This document shows, one piece after another, positions 39,438-50,498 of a stretch of DNA of 64,000 bases (position 1 is the first letter of the stretch; each line of letters starts with the position of its first letter). Location of the stretch: the NCBI RefSeq assembly GCF_026262505.1, contig NC_067206.1, positions 32,689,896 through 32,753,895 on the forward strand, written 5' to 3'. This stretch comes from Trichomonas vaginalis G3 (lineage: Eukaryota; Parabasalia; Trichomonadida; Trichomonadidae). The notes beneath the pieces are model-generated. The model did not search any database, was not told the DNA's origin, and was given only the letters and a program-made list of their open reading frames with translations. Both the position numbers and the translations under genes were made by a program.

Positions 39438-40235
39438 TTATTCTTGACTTTGTTGTTCCATTTGTTGCATTTGTTGTTCTTGAGCTATTTGTTGTTGAAG
39501 TTGTTCTTGTAATACAATACTTTCACCAGTTGCATCTTCCAATTCGAAACTTTCTGCCGTCATTGACAAATACATAGGACATAAAAGTTTTACAGGAACA
39601 AAGTTTGCGTCAACTAATGTCAACGTTATACTTGCCAAAGTGTTTGAGTTCACTAAGGTTGAAAATTCTGCATTCGAATGAACAATAGGCAAACCAGCAG
39701 AGAAAGTATTGTTTATACGCATAAGTATCTTTTGGTCATAATAGTTTCTGTCGACATTCGAATAACACTTTGAACCTAAGTTTGAAACAATATATAAGAT
39801 TGGTGTGCTTAATGTCAATGGAATAGACATTCCTTGTATGACACCTTTTCCTGTTATAGGAAACTGTTGGTAGTAAAAACCAGAAATAAGTTTTGTATTA
39901 TAGCTCATATTGTTTATAGTAAACTCAGTCGGACATCCAAACATAATGAAACCTGCTCTAGTTGCAGCACATGTTACACCCGTCCTTAAAGTATTAAATA
40001 AGTCAACAAAACCTGTTGGTGGTATATCTGAGTAAGTATCTTCAAAGGAGTATTTTTTACCATTCACAACAATAAAGTCTTCTGGTGTCAAAAGAGCAAA
40101 ACAGGCTTTAGTCGTCATTGTGTTTAAGGTTAGTTTACAATATCGTCCTTGAGGACTTTGTAAGTTTGTTGTTATAGAATTATATGACTCAGGGTTTTTA
40201 GTCGTAATAGTATAAACCATTATATCTTCTGCCAT
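39438..40235 (-). CDS. minor capsid (penton-like) protein
   Basis: 265 codons from ATG. IPLTLSTPILYIVSNLGSK and TLTLVDANFVPVKLLCPMYL are typical of the Polinton/adintovirus minor capsid protein, a single jelly roll at capsid vertices. A Gln-rich tail closes it. It lies in the structural cluster with the same orientation as the major capsid gene. Confidence 0.7.
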   Translation of the reverse strand: MAEDIMVYTITTKNPESYNSITTNLQSPQGRYCKLTLNTMTTKACFALLTPEDFIVVNGKKYSFEDTYSDIPPTGFVDLFNTLRTGVTCAATRAGFIMFGCPTEFTINNMSYNTKLISGFYYQQFPITGKGVIQGMSIPLTLSTPILYIVSNLGSKCYSNVDRNYYDQKILMRINNTFSAGLPIVHSNAEFSTLVNSNTLASITLTLVDANFVPVKLLCPMYLSMTAESFELEDATGESIVLQEQLQQQIAQEQQMQQMEQQSQE

Positions 40236-40245
40236 TTATATATAT

Positions 40246-40476
40246 TTAAAAGTTTTTCTGAAAGTGGAGAAGAACTTCATCTAAACTTTCACATGGCGTT
40301 TCTTGAAGTTCTCTGTCTAAGAAGTTCAAATATTTTGTAAAGACATAGAACTTTCCTTTGTCTACACGAACAAACAAAACAGGGTCTTTCATATCGTTCA
40401 AAAGTGTGTAAAGTCCTTTACATGAAATAAAGTCTATATTATTTTTCTTCAAACATCTTTCAAGAAGTTTTGACAT
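40246..40476 (-). CDS. 76-codon hypothetical protein of element 1
   Basis: MSKLLERCLKKNNIDFISCK to LLHFQKNF. The start lies six bases from the next gene's stop. Unrecognised; tight packing supports it. Confidence 0.5.
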   Translation of the reverse strand: MSKLLERCLKKNNIDFISCKGLYTLLNDMKDPVLFVRVDKGKFYVFTKYLNFLDRELQETPCESLDEVLLHFQKNF

Positions 40477-40482
40477 TTTTAC

Positions 40483-41064
40483 TTAGCAAATAAATTTTAA
40501 TGAAATGTTGTGGTCGTCAAATATTTTTATGACGTCTGGGAAACTATACTTTAAGTTCAACGTTTCACCTCCTTTCATAACGTATATCTTGTCAATGACA
40601 TTATATGAAACACCACAGCAACTAATGTCGGGTTCTATTTCTTTGATGTTTATATCGTCTGCCTCTGTCAAAAGTTTCAATAGTTCTTTCAAGACTTCAT
40701 GAGGTGCAATGACATATGAGTTCACTTTTACAGGGTTGTGTTCGACCAAGTTTAACATTATACTTAAAGCTTGACAAATCTTCTCCTGAGTTTGAAGTTT
40801 GTCTTTCAGTTGTTGGTAGTCGTTTCGAATATCTGCAACAGAACTTAAGTCTCTGCTAACTTCAGGATATGTTGGTTGTTCTTTTACAGGAACAATTGTT
40901 ATACCATCTTCGTCTTCGTATGGTTTCCCCACTTCAACATCTCTGTCTTTGACATTGACAACAACACTTTGACTGTTTGTTTGAGTTGGTGAATTTAACT
41001 TCACATCTGCCACCGCCATTAAACCTTTTGAAACACTTACGCTTCTATTTTTCGGAAATGACAT
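40483..41064 (-). CDS. element 1 hypothetical protein, 193 codons
   Basis: ATG 41,062-41,064 (MSFPKNRSVSVSKGLMAV) is preferred over upstream codons because it gives a 17-bp divergent spacer to the gene at 41,082. The middle part (DIRNDYQQLKDKLQTQEK) is a coiled coil and the C-terminal part is mixed. Not recognised. Confidence 0.5.
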   Translation of the reverse strand: MSFPKNRSVSVSKGLMAVADVKLNSPTQTNSQSVVVNVKDRDVEVGKPYEDEDGITIVPVKEQPTYPEVSRDLSSVADIRNDYQQLKDKLQTQEKICQALSIMLNLVEHNPVKVNSYVIAPHEVLKELLKLLTEADDINIKEIEPDISCCGVSYNVIDKIYVMKGGETLNLKYSFPDVIKIFDDHNISLKFIC

Positions 41065-41081
41065 TTTACTTAGAATAAAAA
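41065..41081. promoter_or_regulatory. 17-bp divergent start region
   Basis: TTTACTTAGAATAAAAAG separates the ATGs at 41,064 (minus) and 41,082 (plus). It closely resembles the spacer at 24,359-24,376 (TTTTATCTAGAATAAAAA). Confidence 0.5.
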
Positions 41082-41498
41082 GATGGACGTATTCGAGTAT
41101 CTCTTCGAATTGAAGCAGAACAAAGTTTACACACACAAACAATACAAATACATTGACAGAATAGTTCTTTATACAAACAATGGTAAATGTTATAGAATAG
41201 CAATATTTGCTGAACCAAAATATTTCATAAAGCAAAGAAAGTTGGTATAACTGAAATGGTGAAAGTTCTTGAAGCAGACAAAAATATAACAAAACTTACA
41301 GATATTTCTAAAGGTAAGTTTATCTTACAATATTATGTCAAAACTGGCGTACTGTCAATATTTGACGGAGAGAAGTCAGTTCAAGAACAACTTACTGACC
41401 TGCTGCCAAAATCTGCTCGATGGAAGCTGTCGTTATGCCAATCTGAGGAGCCCCAGCAGGTTTCATCGAACGAATCTTCAAAAGAGCATCTTCCGTGA
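41082..41498 (+). pseudogene. small element 1 gene overlapping the capsid gene's end, broken
   Basis: Starts MDVFEYLFELKQNKVYTHKQ and later reads NITKLTDISKGKFILQYYV. It runs convergently into the last 100 bases of the major capsid gene. The region is interrupted. Function unknown. Confidence 0.4.
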
Positions 41499-42996
41499 AA
41501 AGTGCTATTGGTTTTGTAAACTTCTTTGCTCTCAGTTCATCTGGACCGTCTCTGTCACCAGTATATTGTATTTGTACAGTACCAACAGTTGAAATACCAC
41601 CCATAAAGTCTTCTGAGTCAGCAAATGGAATGCCAAGCCAAAAGTTTGAACGGTCTCCATTTGTATATTGAGTTTTTTGACCTCCTGTATGAGTCCATAC
41701 TTTCACATATGGCATAATAGAACTTTGCATTTCAGGGTTAATGGTTGTTGTGAAGTTGTTGTTAAAGTTCATAGCATCTAATGTCAAGTTGTATGACCTC
41801 ATATCCTCAACTGTAGAATATTCTTCTCTTGGATAATATTTGCCATCTATGTTTATATGATATTTAATACCGGGGTTGTAGAAACAAGAATAGTCATTTA
41901 TAGTTCGTCTGAACAGTACAAACATAGTATCTGCATGTTTCATTGCAGTTGTTAAAGCAATATCTGTTCTTGCACCTGGGTCAGCACTTTGGTTTCCAAC
42001 TTCACCTGCAAAGTCTTTGACAGATATTTGGTGTATAGGGAACATAAGTGGAACTGCAATATATTTGGCAGCTAAAGCATTTGAAATATCTGGGTCCAAC
42101 ATATAGACTGCAAGTCTGCTTTCTATTCTCTTGCATTCAAATTTTTCGCATGTGAACTTAACTGGGTCCCAAGCAGTTCCAGCAGCATTGAAATAATAGT
42201 TTACTTCATTGTTGAAGTTTGAGAAACCAAAGTCTAAGTCAACTTTGTCTTTGCAAAAGTCACAGAACTTGGCTCCACCAGTTCCAGCTACAGTAATGCT
42301 GAATGGGTCTTGTGTTGGTGCAATGACTAAGTTATTTTTGCTTGGAGTAAGTTCGATAGAAATTTTTCCTGCCCAGTTTGGCAAGTATCTTAAAAACCTG
42401 AAGATGAGGAAAGATGACAAAGGAACTCTAAGTTTCAGTTTTACTTTAGTGGCAGCAGTTCCATCTGAACCAGAAAGGTTAACATAAACTCCTGGAACGT
42501 TAGGGTCAAGTCTTCTTATTTTCTCAATATTTGCATACTGGTCTGTTTGTTCTCTAGCTTGTGGTTGTACTGAGTTTCTCAAAGCGAACCATTCATAGTT
42601 TGCCCATGTTACTGTTTGAACTAAGTCAGAGTTAGAATATATCTTATATCCCATGAAAACTTCTGGAGCATATTGGTATCCGACATAGAAAATTCCATTG
42701 CAACCTTTCTTGTCAGACAACTTGGCAGAAGGTTTTATTTCAATGTCTTGTTCCACGTATAAGAATGAGTTGTCAATAGAAATAATATGAAACCTGTCGC
42801 AAGCAATATCTACTGTTGTTGAAGAACCTTCTCCAAACTCACCTACGTTTCCATAAGAAACAGCAGTTGTATATTCGTAAGTTCCAGGAACTATTTCTGA
42901 CCTTCTAATGGCATTGTCGCATTCGTTATACCATTCGGAAACATTTCCGTTCATGGCATCCAAAACTGTTGGCGTTATATTCTGAGCGGCGTACAT
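41392..42996 (-). CDS. Polinton major capsid protein (double jelly roll), element 1
   Basis: 534 codons, open. IFRFLRYLPNWAGKISIELT ends the first jelly roll and DTMFVLFRRTINDYSCFYNP and NFWLGIPFADSEDF lie in the second. It aligns in order with the broken capsid region of element 2 (51,730-53,301). The length is within the usual range for double-jelly-roll capsid proteins of Polintons. Together with the ATPase and minor capsid gene it indicates a virus-like life style for the ancestor. Confidence 0.8.
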   Translation of the reverse strand: MYAAQNITPTVLDAMNGNVSEWYNECDNAIRRSEIVPGTYEYTTAVSYGNVGEFGEGSSTTVDIACDRFHIISIDNSFLYVEQDIEIKPSAKLSDKKGCNGIFYVGYQYAPEVFMGYKIYSNSDLVQTVTWANYEWFALRNSVQPQAREQTDQYANIEKIRRLDPNVPGVYVNLSGSDGTAATKVKLKLRVPLSSFLIFRFLRYLPNWAGKISIELTPSKNNLVIAPTQDPFSITVAGTGGAKFCDFCKDKVDLDFGFSNFNNEVNYYFNAAGTAWDPVKFTCEKFECKRIESRLAVYMLDPDISNALAAKYIAVPLMFPIHQISVKDFAGEVGNQSADPGARTDIALTTAMKHADTMFVLFRRTINDYSCFYNPGIKYHINIDGKYYPREEYSTVEDMRSYNLTLDAMNFNNNFTTTINPEMQSSIMPYVKVWTHTGGQKTQYTNGDRSNFWLGIPFADSEDFMGGISTVGTVQIQYTGDRDGPDELRAKKFTKPIALFTEDALLKIRSMKPAGAPQIGITTASIEQILAAGQ

Positions 42997-43063
42997 TTCA
43001 TATGGGTAAAAATATAGAATAGTTGGATTTATATATCATAATAGAACCCACTCGGACCAAGCT

Positions 43064-46000
43064 TTACTTTGTTCTACTCTTCTTCTTTGGTGTCGCTTTT
43101 GGTAACTTGCCCTCTGCTTCAAGTTGTTGCATCTTTGCCTCATGTTCACCTAGTATGTTGTAAATTTCCCATGTCCTTTTTGCCTTTGGGCTCTGGTCGC
43201 CCATCTCAGGTAACCTATATCCTAGAAAGATTTTGTCATAGTTTGTATTTGAGTCTTCGCTTATTGTTTGCATGACTCTTTCCTGAGTTTCCGGTTCAAG
43301 CTCTTCAAATATAGCTTGTCCATATGGAATAAGCTCGTTTCCAAATATATGTTTTTGTAGCCATTCTGGTTTTCTTTCCATGTTACCAATAATATCTTTT
43401 GTGAATGGGAAAGCTTTTACCCAATGTTTCAGTCTTGCGTCATTTATTTCTGTAGTTGGTTTTATTTTGTCAAGGAACATGTTTTTCAATACTAACATTT
43501 CATTTGGTACTGTCCATTTGAGTTTTCTTAAATATTCATCCCTTCTCGGTTCATTGTCTGCAAAGTAAGTTTTTATGACATTTTGCAAACTTTCGTTTGC
43601 AAGGTCATGTACAATAGGTTCTCTTCCTTCTCTCTCCCTAACTTTCTTTCTAAACTCTTCACCAAATATACCATCTCTATGGTTCTGTGTAGTTCTTTGA
43701 GATAAATGTTCTAGAACGTCAGGTGTTATATTTCCATCAGCCATGTTCATTTCATACTGGTCCAAAATATCTGCATCTTTCATATCTTTCAATGGCATTA
43801 AAGCCGCGCTGAAAATACCAGCTATATCTGGTTCACCATTCACTTCCATTGCGTCTACAACTTCTTGGAATTGTGGTTGTAAGTTTATGAACCACCTATC
43901 CGGATTAGCTTTATGACCCCATCTCATTGTAGTTCCATCGTCTGCAGAAACAAAAGTAGGTTTGTTTCCATATTGGCTAGGTTCTGAATGAACTTTAAAC
44001 AATGTTTCATTTCTATATGTTTTGTTGAAATTTAACCTTTTTTTTTCACCGAGTTCATCCAAAGATTGAACGTTATATGCTCGTAAGTAAAAAGGATTGT
44101 TGTATTTGTGTACATTATCTTTCAGTACTTCCATTCTATGCTGGATATTTTCATCTGATGTTGGAGTCTTTTGTATGTCGGCGAACATTTTTCGATATTC
44201 TTCTACTATGTCAGCTGAATTTTTCTTAGACTCTTGGAAAGATTCCATATTCCCGCATACACTTGTTGAGGGTCAAGATTTTTCGGCTGTTCCAAATCTT
44301 CATCTAGTTCTGTGAAGTTAGTTTCCAAAGGAGGGACTTGTTCGTTTTTTCAGGCTCTTCTAGCTGTTGTTGCTGAACTATTTCTTCCATGTCTGGTTGT
44401 ATCTGAACTTCTTCCTGTGGAGTTTCTTGTACCTCATCTGCTGGCATTTCATATATTCCGAGACCGTTTTTAAAAAGTTCCCTATCTAAGTCATCCGGAC
44501 TCATAAACCTTTCTTCTTTCGTTCCGTCTCTATTTTTTACGCGTTTCATGAAGAGAGTTGAATTATCGTTTAGCTCTGACACCAAATATCTTGGAGTAAA
44601 TTCAGTCATGTCATTTGGATGATATGCTATTAAATCATATCCCTTAGCGAGCTTGTATTTTCCAGGTTTGAAATTATATCCCATTTGGTGCTGAACCATA
44701 AAGCTAAATAGGTTCGGGTCAGTATTTCCTTCCTTGAACTTTCTAATAGCTTCTTTATATCTGTCACTAAAGTCAAGAGTATCTGGGTAACCATAATTTT
44801 CCTTAAGCATTTTTAAGAATTCTTGGTTTCCTTGTTCTCTACTTCTTTTATGTCCTTGCTCTGTTTGTGGTTGTTGTGGTGCAGTGTTTTGAACTGTTGG
44901 TTGTGGTGTAGTGTTTTGAACTGTTGGTTGTGGTGTAGTGTTTTGAACTGTTGGTTGTGGTGTAGTGTTTTGAACTGTTGGTTGTGGTGCAGTGTTTTGA
45001 ACTGTTGGTTGTTGTGCTGGATTTTGAACTGTTGGTTGTTGTGTTGGTTTTGGTGCATGCCTGTGTCTGTGTCCATGTGACGATGTAAATGTTTTAGGTA
45101 GTCCTGGTGCAGGTGCTTCTCTTGGAGGGTTTGGTGGTATATATAGTTCCACTAGCTAGTATATAAGTTCCACCAGCTGGTATATAAGTTCACCAGCTGG
45201 CACATATGTTCCATCTGCAGCATAATGTCCTACCTGACTTTTTCGTTCTTAAGAAAGCATTTACTAGGTCTGTTTTGGTCTGTTGTAACTCTTTTTCTTG
45301 ACTTTCCACAACAGTTGCTCTAACGGCGTCATAGGCACTTTGAACTGCCTGTCTCGTTGCTGCATCTGTTATTTTCGTCATATTTTGTGCTACTTCTCTA
45401 ACTCGTTGTCGAAACCTTCAGACTTCAGTTTCTTTCAGATGAGAAGTCGTTCACTAGTTTCACCTTACTATGAAGAGCTTCGAAGGCGTTCTTAAAGTCA
45501 GCATTCATTAAAGCTTCATTTGAACTGTCTTCATCCGCTTGTATTTTTGTCCTTATTGACCCTATAAGTTGGGCTGCTTTAGCGTTGGCTTGGGCAACCA
45601 GTTATTAGCTTTTAATATTTCTGCACTTTTCATTGCCTTTTGCATGGCTGCGTCGTTAATTTTTACTTTTTGTGCTAAGTTTTCATACTGTACGGTTTGT
45701 TTTGCAACTGTAAAAGTTTTTCTGCTTTACATTTGCTTCAACTTCTTTTTTATACTCATCGCTATCCATATATGTCTTCAGGGCTTTTTGTTTTATTTCT
45801 TCATCTTTCAGTACTTTATATTGAGTAGTATGGTTTTTCAAATTTATAACATCTTGTTCCATTTTTGCTACTTCTGCTGCTTTTTCTGACACTTTTTTTG
45901 CATATTCCTCTGTACTTAGTTCTTTCAGTTGTTCTTCTTTCTTCTTTTTCTCTACGTTTAACTCATTTAGTTTCTTTGTGTGTCTGTCATATTCTAGTTT

Positions 46001-46340
46001 CTTTTCGTTTCACTTATTTGTTTCTGTATGTCTATGTTTGACTTTTTGACATCTGTTATTTGATTTTTGAGTGAACTCAAATTCATTTGACTTTGAGGGT
46101 TATAGGCTGTTCCATCTGCAGCTCCACCATAGCCTGCCATTTTCGCTAAAAGTGCCGCTCTTAAACCTCCACTCTGTGCACCAATAACTCGGTTTAAAAG
46201 CATAGGGTTGCTTGACATTTGTTGCAACATAGTGGGGTCATTCATAATTTGTTGTTGCAACTGTTGTTGTGGTGTCAGTTTCTATTGGATGTTTCAATGC
46301 TCTCTTCCTTACGTATATTCTTACGTAGCTTACGTGGCAT
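43064..46340 (-). pseudogene. long low-complexity, coiled-coil coding region, broken
   Basis: Appears to be one long coding region behind the capsid gene, starting MPRKLRKNIRKEESIE. It has Lys/Glu coiled coils and a tandem repeat of QPTVQNT (about seven copies near 44,870-45,040). It ends in a 394-codon open part with WGHKANPDRWFINLQPQFQE and a basic end. It is interrupted several times. A large virion or core protein is plausible from its place beside the capsid genes; the family is not recognised. Confidence 0.45.
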
Positions 46341-46469
46341 TTTTAAAGTGAAGTTAAAAAGCGGTTTTTGACAGATGTTTATATGACACTTTTTGTTCAG
46401 CACAAAAAACTACTCGGTCAAAGTGTTGTCAGTTTTGTAAAATAACCGTCCTATCTCCGTGCCTATGAC

Positions 46470-47064
46470 GAAGAAATCATGAAAATTCAAGAGGTGAGAA
46501 AAGAGGTGAGAAAACAGGTGAGATCTCACCTCTTCACCTAAACTTTATTTTTGGGTCCTTTACACTCATTACGATGAAGAAGTCTTGACAAAACATTTAC
46601 GAAGAAGTCTTGACAAAACATTTACGAAGAAATCTTGACAAATTCAAGAGGGTAGAAAAGAGGTTAGAAAAGAGGTTTAGATCTAACCTTCTACCCTAAA
46701 CATTATTTTTGGTCATTTACACTCATTACGATGAAGTCTTGACAAAACATTTACGAAGAAGTCTTGACAAAACATTTACGAAGAAGTCTTGACAAAACAT
46801 TTACGAAGAAGTCTTGACAAAACATTTACGAAGAAGTCTTGACAAAACATTTACGAAGAAGTCTTGACAAAACATTTACGAAGAAGTCTTGACAAAACAT
46901 GAAAACATATATAATTTGTGAAAAGCGACACATTATATAATGTTTTCGACCCAGAAGACTAACAATTTTTCCGAATAAAAACTTCATTTATTACTAAACA
47001 TCCTCAGGGCTAGAAGGCACGAAGTGCCTGGAGGCCCCACTACCTTTTTTTTTTTTTTTTTTTT
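46470..47064. repeat. right terminal inverted repeat of element 1
   Basis: Inverted counterpart of the left end: two AGATCT palindromic modules (near 46,519 and 46,680), seven or so copies of the 25-bp repeat, the hairpin GGCACGAAGTGCC and the terminal CC-T20. Confidence 0.85.
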
Positions 47065-47070
47065 TTGTTA

Positions 47071-48020
47071 GAAGTAGTATATGATAACAATGTCAATTTT
47101 CTATGCAAATCATTAAGTTTTTAATTGAATTTAATTTCAATTATTTTTTATTTTTAAAGGGCGCGTAAAGGGTTGGCGTCCTAAGGCGTCCTGATGTAAA
47201 CTATTCAATTTTTAAGAAGTTTACACCATAATTGAATAGTTTATGGCGTCCTGAGAGGAGATTTCAATGGGTATGGCGTCCTAAAAAATAGAAGAAAATG
47301 ATTTTTTCTCATTTTTCTAGAAATTGAATTTTTTAAAAAAAAAAAAAAAATCAAAACGTATACATTAAGAAAGACTATAAATGAAGATTTTCCTATTTTT
47401 TTTTTTCATTCTAAAACATCTTTTTTGGATAATTTTTTAAATAAATATGTAAGAAAGATTGAAGAAAAAGTAAATTTACTTTAAGAAAATTCGTTTTACA
47501 TGATGTAAGACCCGTAACAACTATAAATATTCAATTATTTAAATAAAAAAAGAAAAACAGATTAAATGTATCTCACATCAAAATCCATTGACCTAAGGAT
47601 GTTAAGTTTCTGTTTTTAAAAGTTGATATTTTTTTTCTAATTTTAAGAAAATTAATAGATGTTATTAGACAATAGGAGTGTAATGATATTGACTAAACAG
47701 AAATGAGGAGAATAGAGATATAATTTTGATAAGCAATATTGCGAACAAATTCTGAAGTAAAAATCGCGATCAATAATTGAAAATTACGATCATGTACTGA
47801 AAAATGACGATCGAATTGAATGAATAGAATTATATCTAAGAAAAAATAAATTGTATTTAGAAGATGAACAAAGAAAGGTGTATGCTAAAAATCATTTAAC
47901 AATAAATGGAAATAAAACGAAATTGTTAAAAGAAAAAAATGAAAATTGTTAAATAATATATTATTTTTTAGTCATAAGAATAAAAATATAGTAGTTATAA
48001 AAGGAATTAGACTTCATATA
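47071..48020. other. gap between element 1 and the MULE transposase
   Basis: AT-rich. A cluster of four GGCGTCCT motifs (about 47,172-47,284) surrounds an inverted repeat AAACTATTCAAT...ATTGAATAGTTT. The GC-rich start GGGCGCGTAAAGGG near 47,160 might mark the MULE end, but no partner was found. Confidence 0.35.
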
Positions 48021-50273
48021 TCAATTCTTTTTCTCTGTAGATGTGGAACGTTTGCTTTTCGATCTCTTTCGATGAACTTGAAAATATAAGTTATTATCGC
48101 TGAGAATCCTTTCCGAAATAGGAGCTTTACGTTTAGGAGGATTGTCGGATGAATTTTGTTTTTTATTGTTTGATTTTGTTGTTATGGAAGATTTTTTCTT
48201 ATTTTTTTCAGAATTTTGCTTGCTATTAACTGAAACTTGTTTTGACGGCCCAACAATAGCATTTGTAGTAGGAAGAATTCCCAATAACGAGCGCATTTTC
48301 GATAATTGTTTTTCAATATGATCAAGAAGGTCCAGCTTATGTTCTAGATTACTAGACATTTGATTTGTAGAAGGATGGTTTTGATTTTCTGGTTCTAAAT
48401 CTGTAGAGTCTGCAATATTTGAATTTTCGGAGCGAATTGGAGCATCTGAACCTTGATTTGTATCGGCTTGCTCAAAATTAGTTTGAATTGGAGTGGATGA
48501 ATTAAAATCTGGATGATTTAATGTTTCATTAAATAATGCCATAATTTTTTCTCTTTTTTCATTAATAAACTTAGTGATCATTGTATCTTTATCTGTTAGA
48601 TCGATCGATTTGAGTATATCTGCATCATGAACTGGAATATTTTCGAACAATGAACTCGATTCTATGGAACCATATGGAGAAATCTCGTTCTGAGCCAAAG
48701 AAAGATCACTTACGTTGTATTGTTTGATAGAAAAAATTGTTTTCTCAAGTTCTTTTTGAAAGCAGTCAAGAATATAATTTTTGTAGCTATCAGTGATAAC
48801 GGTTTTTATATGGCGCTCGATCTTCTGGTTATTTTTGATGGCGTTATATTTATCTAATTGGATTTGAGATATCTTCTTAATAGCTTCATAAATGTTTGGA
48901 TGTTTTAACGAAGAAAATTCTGAATGCATACTCTCGAGGCAATCATTAGTGAATATTGCAGTTGCATTATTATATTGAGATATTAAATTGTAGTGCGGCA
49001 ACCAAACTTTGTTGAAATAATCAATATAATCTTTGATCGAATCAACTTTATTTTGATTAATTATATGCATTGTAAGTACAAATTCTTCATGAGACATGAA
49101 TGGAGTAATAGAATATAGCTTAAATAAAGAATTTTGTAAAGTATTGAAATTTTTTGTATAAAGTGCTACAAGTTTCCTGTGTAAAGCTTGTTTGAAATGA
49201 AATAGGCATCCAATTATACGGACTTTAGGGAAAATTTGTTGAAGTGCCTCTATCATTCCCTTTTCAAAATCACAATGAATTTGAATTAGCTTTGAAAATT
49301 GAATACCCTTGACAGTAAAAATATATTCAAATGCCTTCTTATAAGATTCAAATGTGCGGTTTTTCATGAATATAAATAAAAGTGGTAGATATTGATTTGT
49401 TGAAGGTTCACAAATCATAATTGTTAGCATCTGTCCTTTTTGAAAATGTTTTGGTGTAATTTTAAAAGTTCCATCGCAAAATAAATCTGTGGCTTCTTTT
49501 GCAAATTGAATTGCCTTCTCAAAACCAAAAAACATCGTCTCACAATTTGCTTGAAAATCATGGCCAATGAAAAACTGCTCGCCATTTATTAAACAAAAAT
49601 TAGCAATTTCATCGTCTGTAATTTTTTCTCCAACAGAAATTTTTCTGGACTTATTATAAACTTCCCTGACCAATGAATCTTTAATTAATGGGTTTTCATC
49701 AGTACCAACAGCAAGTTCTGTCATAAATTTTTTAATCTGCTGAAAAGTGCCGTTGTCTTCAGAAAATTTTGCCATTGCCTTATTGTATATTTCTGTCAGT
49801 GTCATTGATTTATGAAGATCATTTTTTTCATTTTGTAACTTTTTAAATTGTCTGCATTCGGGTATATGTTCCTTTTGTAAATCTTCGGAAACTGAACTGT
49901 TCTCAATTTTAACTAAATAACGTGCTTGACAAGAATGATCGATGCAACGGTAGTAACGTTCAATATTATTTGAATTAATAATATTTGTATGATCATGCGA
50001 ATAAAGCATATCTTTGCGAACAATTGTATCAGGATATTTTCCAGTAACTGCGGGAATATTTTTAACTGCAATATAACTAAAATATCTTCTGACAGCTTTA
50101 GATTCATTTTCGGCGTATTTAATATTAAAATATTGAAGAACTTGTTTGATTATATTCGTTTTTTCATCTCTCGATATTGATTTTTGGTATTTATCAGATT
50201 GTTCCCTGATAAATATTTTATTTTCGTCTGTAAAGTTTGCTCTTTTTTGATTAAATATAGATGATTTTCCCAT
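48021..50273 (-). CDS. MULE transposase, 750 codons, open
   Basis: The N terminus has a FLYWCH/WRKY-like zinc motif (YYRCIDHSCQARY, then HIPEC, residues 108-140). The MULE core includes LFCDGTFKI (Asp267), IQIHCDFEKGM (Asp335), the CxxH motif GCLFHFKQAL (356-359) and NDCLESMHSEF (Glu447), the expected DDE spacing. The C-terminal 150 residues are Ser/Asn/Lys-rich with nuclear-localisation-like basic runs. It catalyses cut-and-paste transposition. No terminal repeats were found flanking it, so the element may be truncated, perhaps by element 2. Confidence 0.85.
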   Translation of the reverse strand: MGKSSIFNQKRANFTDENKIFIREQSDKYQKSISRDEKTNIIKQVLQYFNIKYAENESKAVRRYFSYIAVKNIPAVTGKYPDTIVRKDMLYSHDHTNIINSNNIERYYRCIDHSCQARYLVKIENSSVSEDLQKEHIPECRQFKKLQNEKNDLHKSMTLTEIYNKAMAKFSEDNGTFQQIKKFMTELAVGTDENPLIKDSLVREVYNKSRKISVGEKITDDEIANFCLINGEQFFIGHDFQANCETMFFGFEKAIQFAKEATDLFCDGTFKITPKHFQKGQMLTIMICEPSTNQYLPLLFIFMKNRTFESYKKAFEYIFTVKGIQFSKLIQIHCDFEKGMIEALQQIFPKVRIIGCLFHFKQALHRKLVALYTKNFNTLQNSLFKLYSITPFMSHEEFVLTMHIINQNKVDSIKDYIDYFNKVWLPHYNLISQYNNATAIFTNDCLESMHSEFSSLKHPNIYEAIKKISQIQLDKYNAIKNNQKIERHIKTVITDSYKNYILDCFQKELEKTIFSIKQYNVSDLSLAQNEISPYGSIESSSLFENIPVHDADILKSIDLTDKDTMITKFINEKREKIMALFNETLNHPDFNSSTPIQTNFEQADTNQGSDAPIRSENSNIADSTDLEPENQNHPSTNQMSSNLEHKLDLLDHIEKQLSKMRSLLGILPTTNAIVGPSKQVSVNSKQNSEKNKKKSSITTKSNNKKQNSSDNPPKRKAPISERILSDNNLYFQVHRKRSKSKRSTSTEKKN

Positions 50274-50498
50274 TAAAAAATGAAATGATGCAAAATTAGT
50301 TAGTATGGCTAAGTCGTGTACTGAGGCACTGCGCGCCTCCGTACACCACTTAACCTTAAATATTTACAAAACCATTAACGTATATTTTACAACACAAACG
50401 ACAACACTAACTTAACATTAAATATTTACAAAGCCGCCAACCACTTCACTTCACTAACGTTTTCACTAATGACTTCATTAATGTAAAAATAAACGTTC

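Larger units (their letters stand above)
21040..47064. mobile_element. Polinton/Maverick-type element 1, nearly whole fossil
   Basis: 26 kb bounded by TTGTTA at 21,034-21,039 and 47,065-47,070, the 6-bp duplication typical of Polintons. Both ends start with a 20-nt A tract followed by GGTAGTGGGG (inverted on the right). The outer 155 bp of the two ends differ at about seven small sites, which suggests fairly recent insertion. Parts include an adenine methyltransferase, fibre-like gene, integrase, packaging ATPase, SF3 helicase, minor and major capsid proteins and KilA-N cargo. No polymerase B is visible. About ten reading-frame breaks are spread over several parts, so it is decayed but structurally complete. 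Confidence 0.9.

Noticed and set aside
44823-45080. Trp/Cys/Leu-rich 85-codon plus-strand frame
   Set aside because: Shadow of the QPTVQNT tandem repeat on the other strand.
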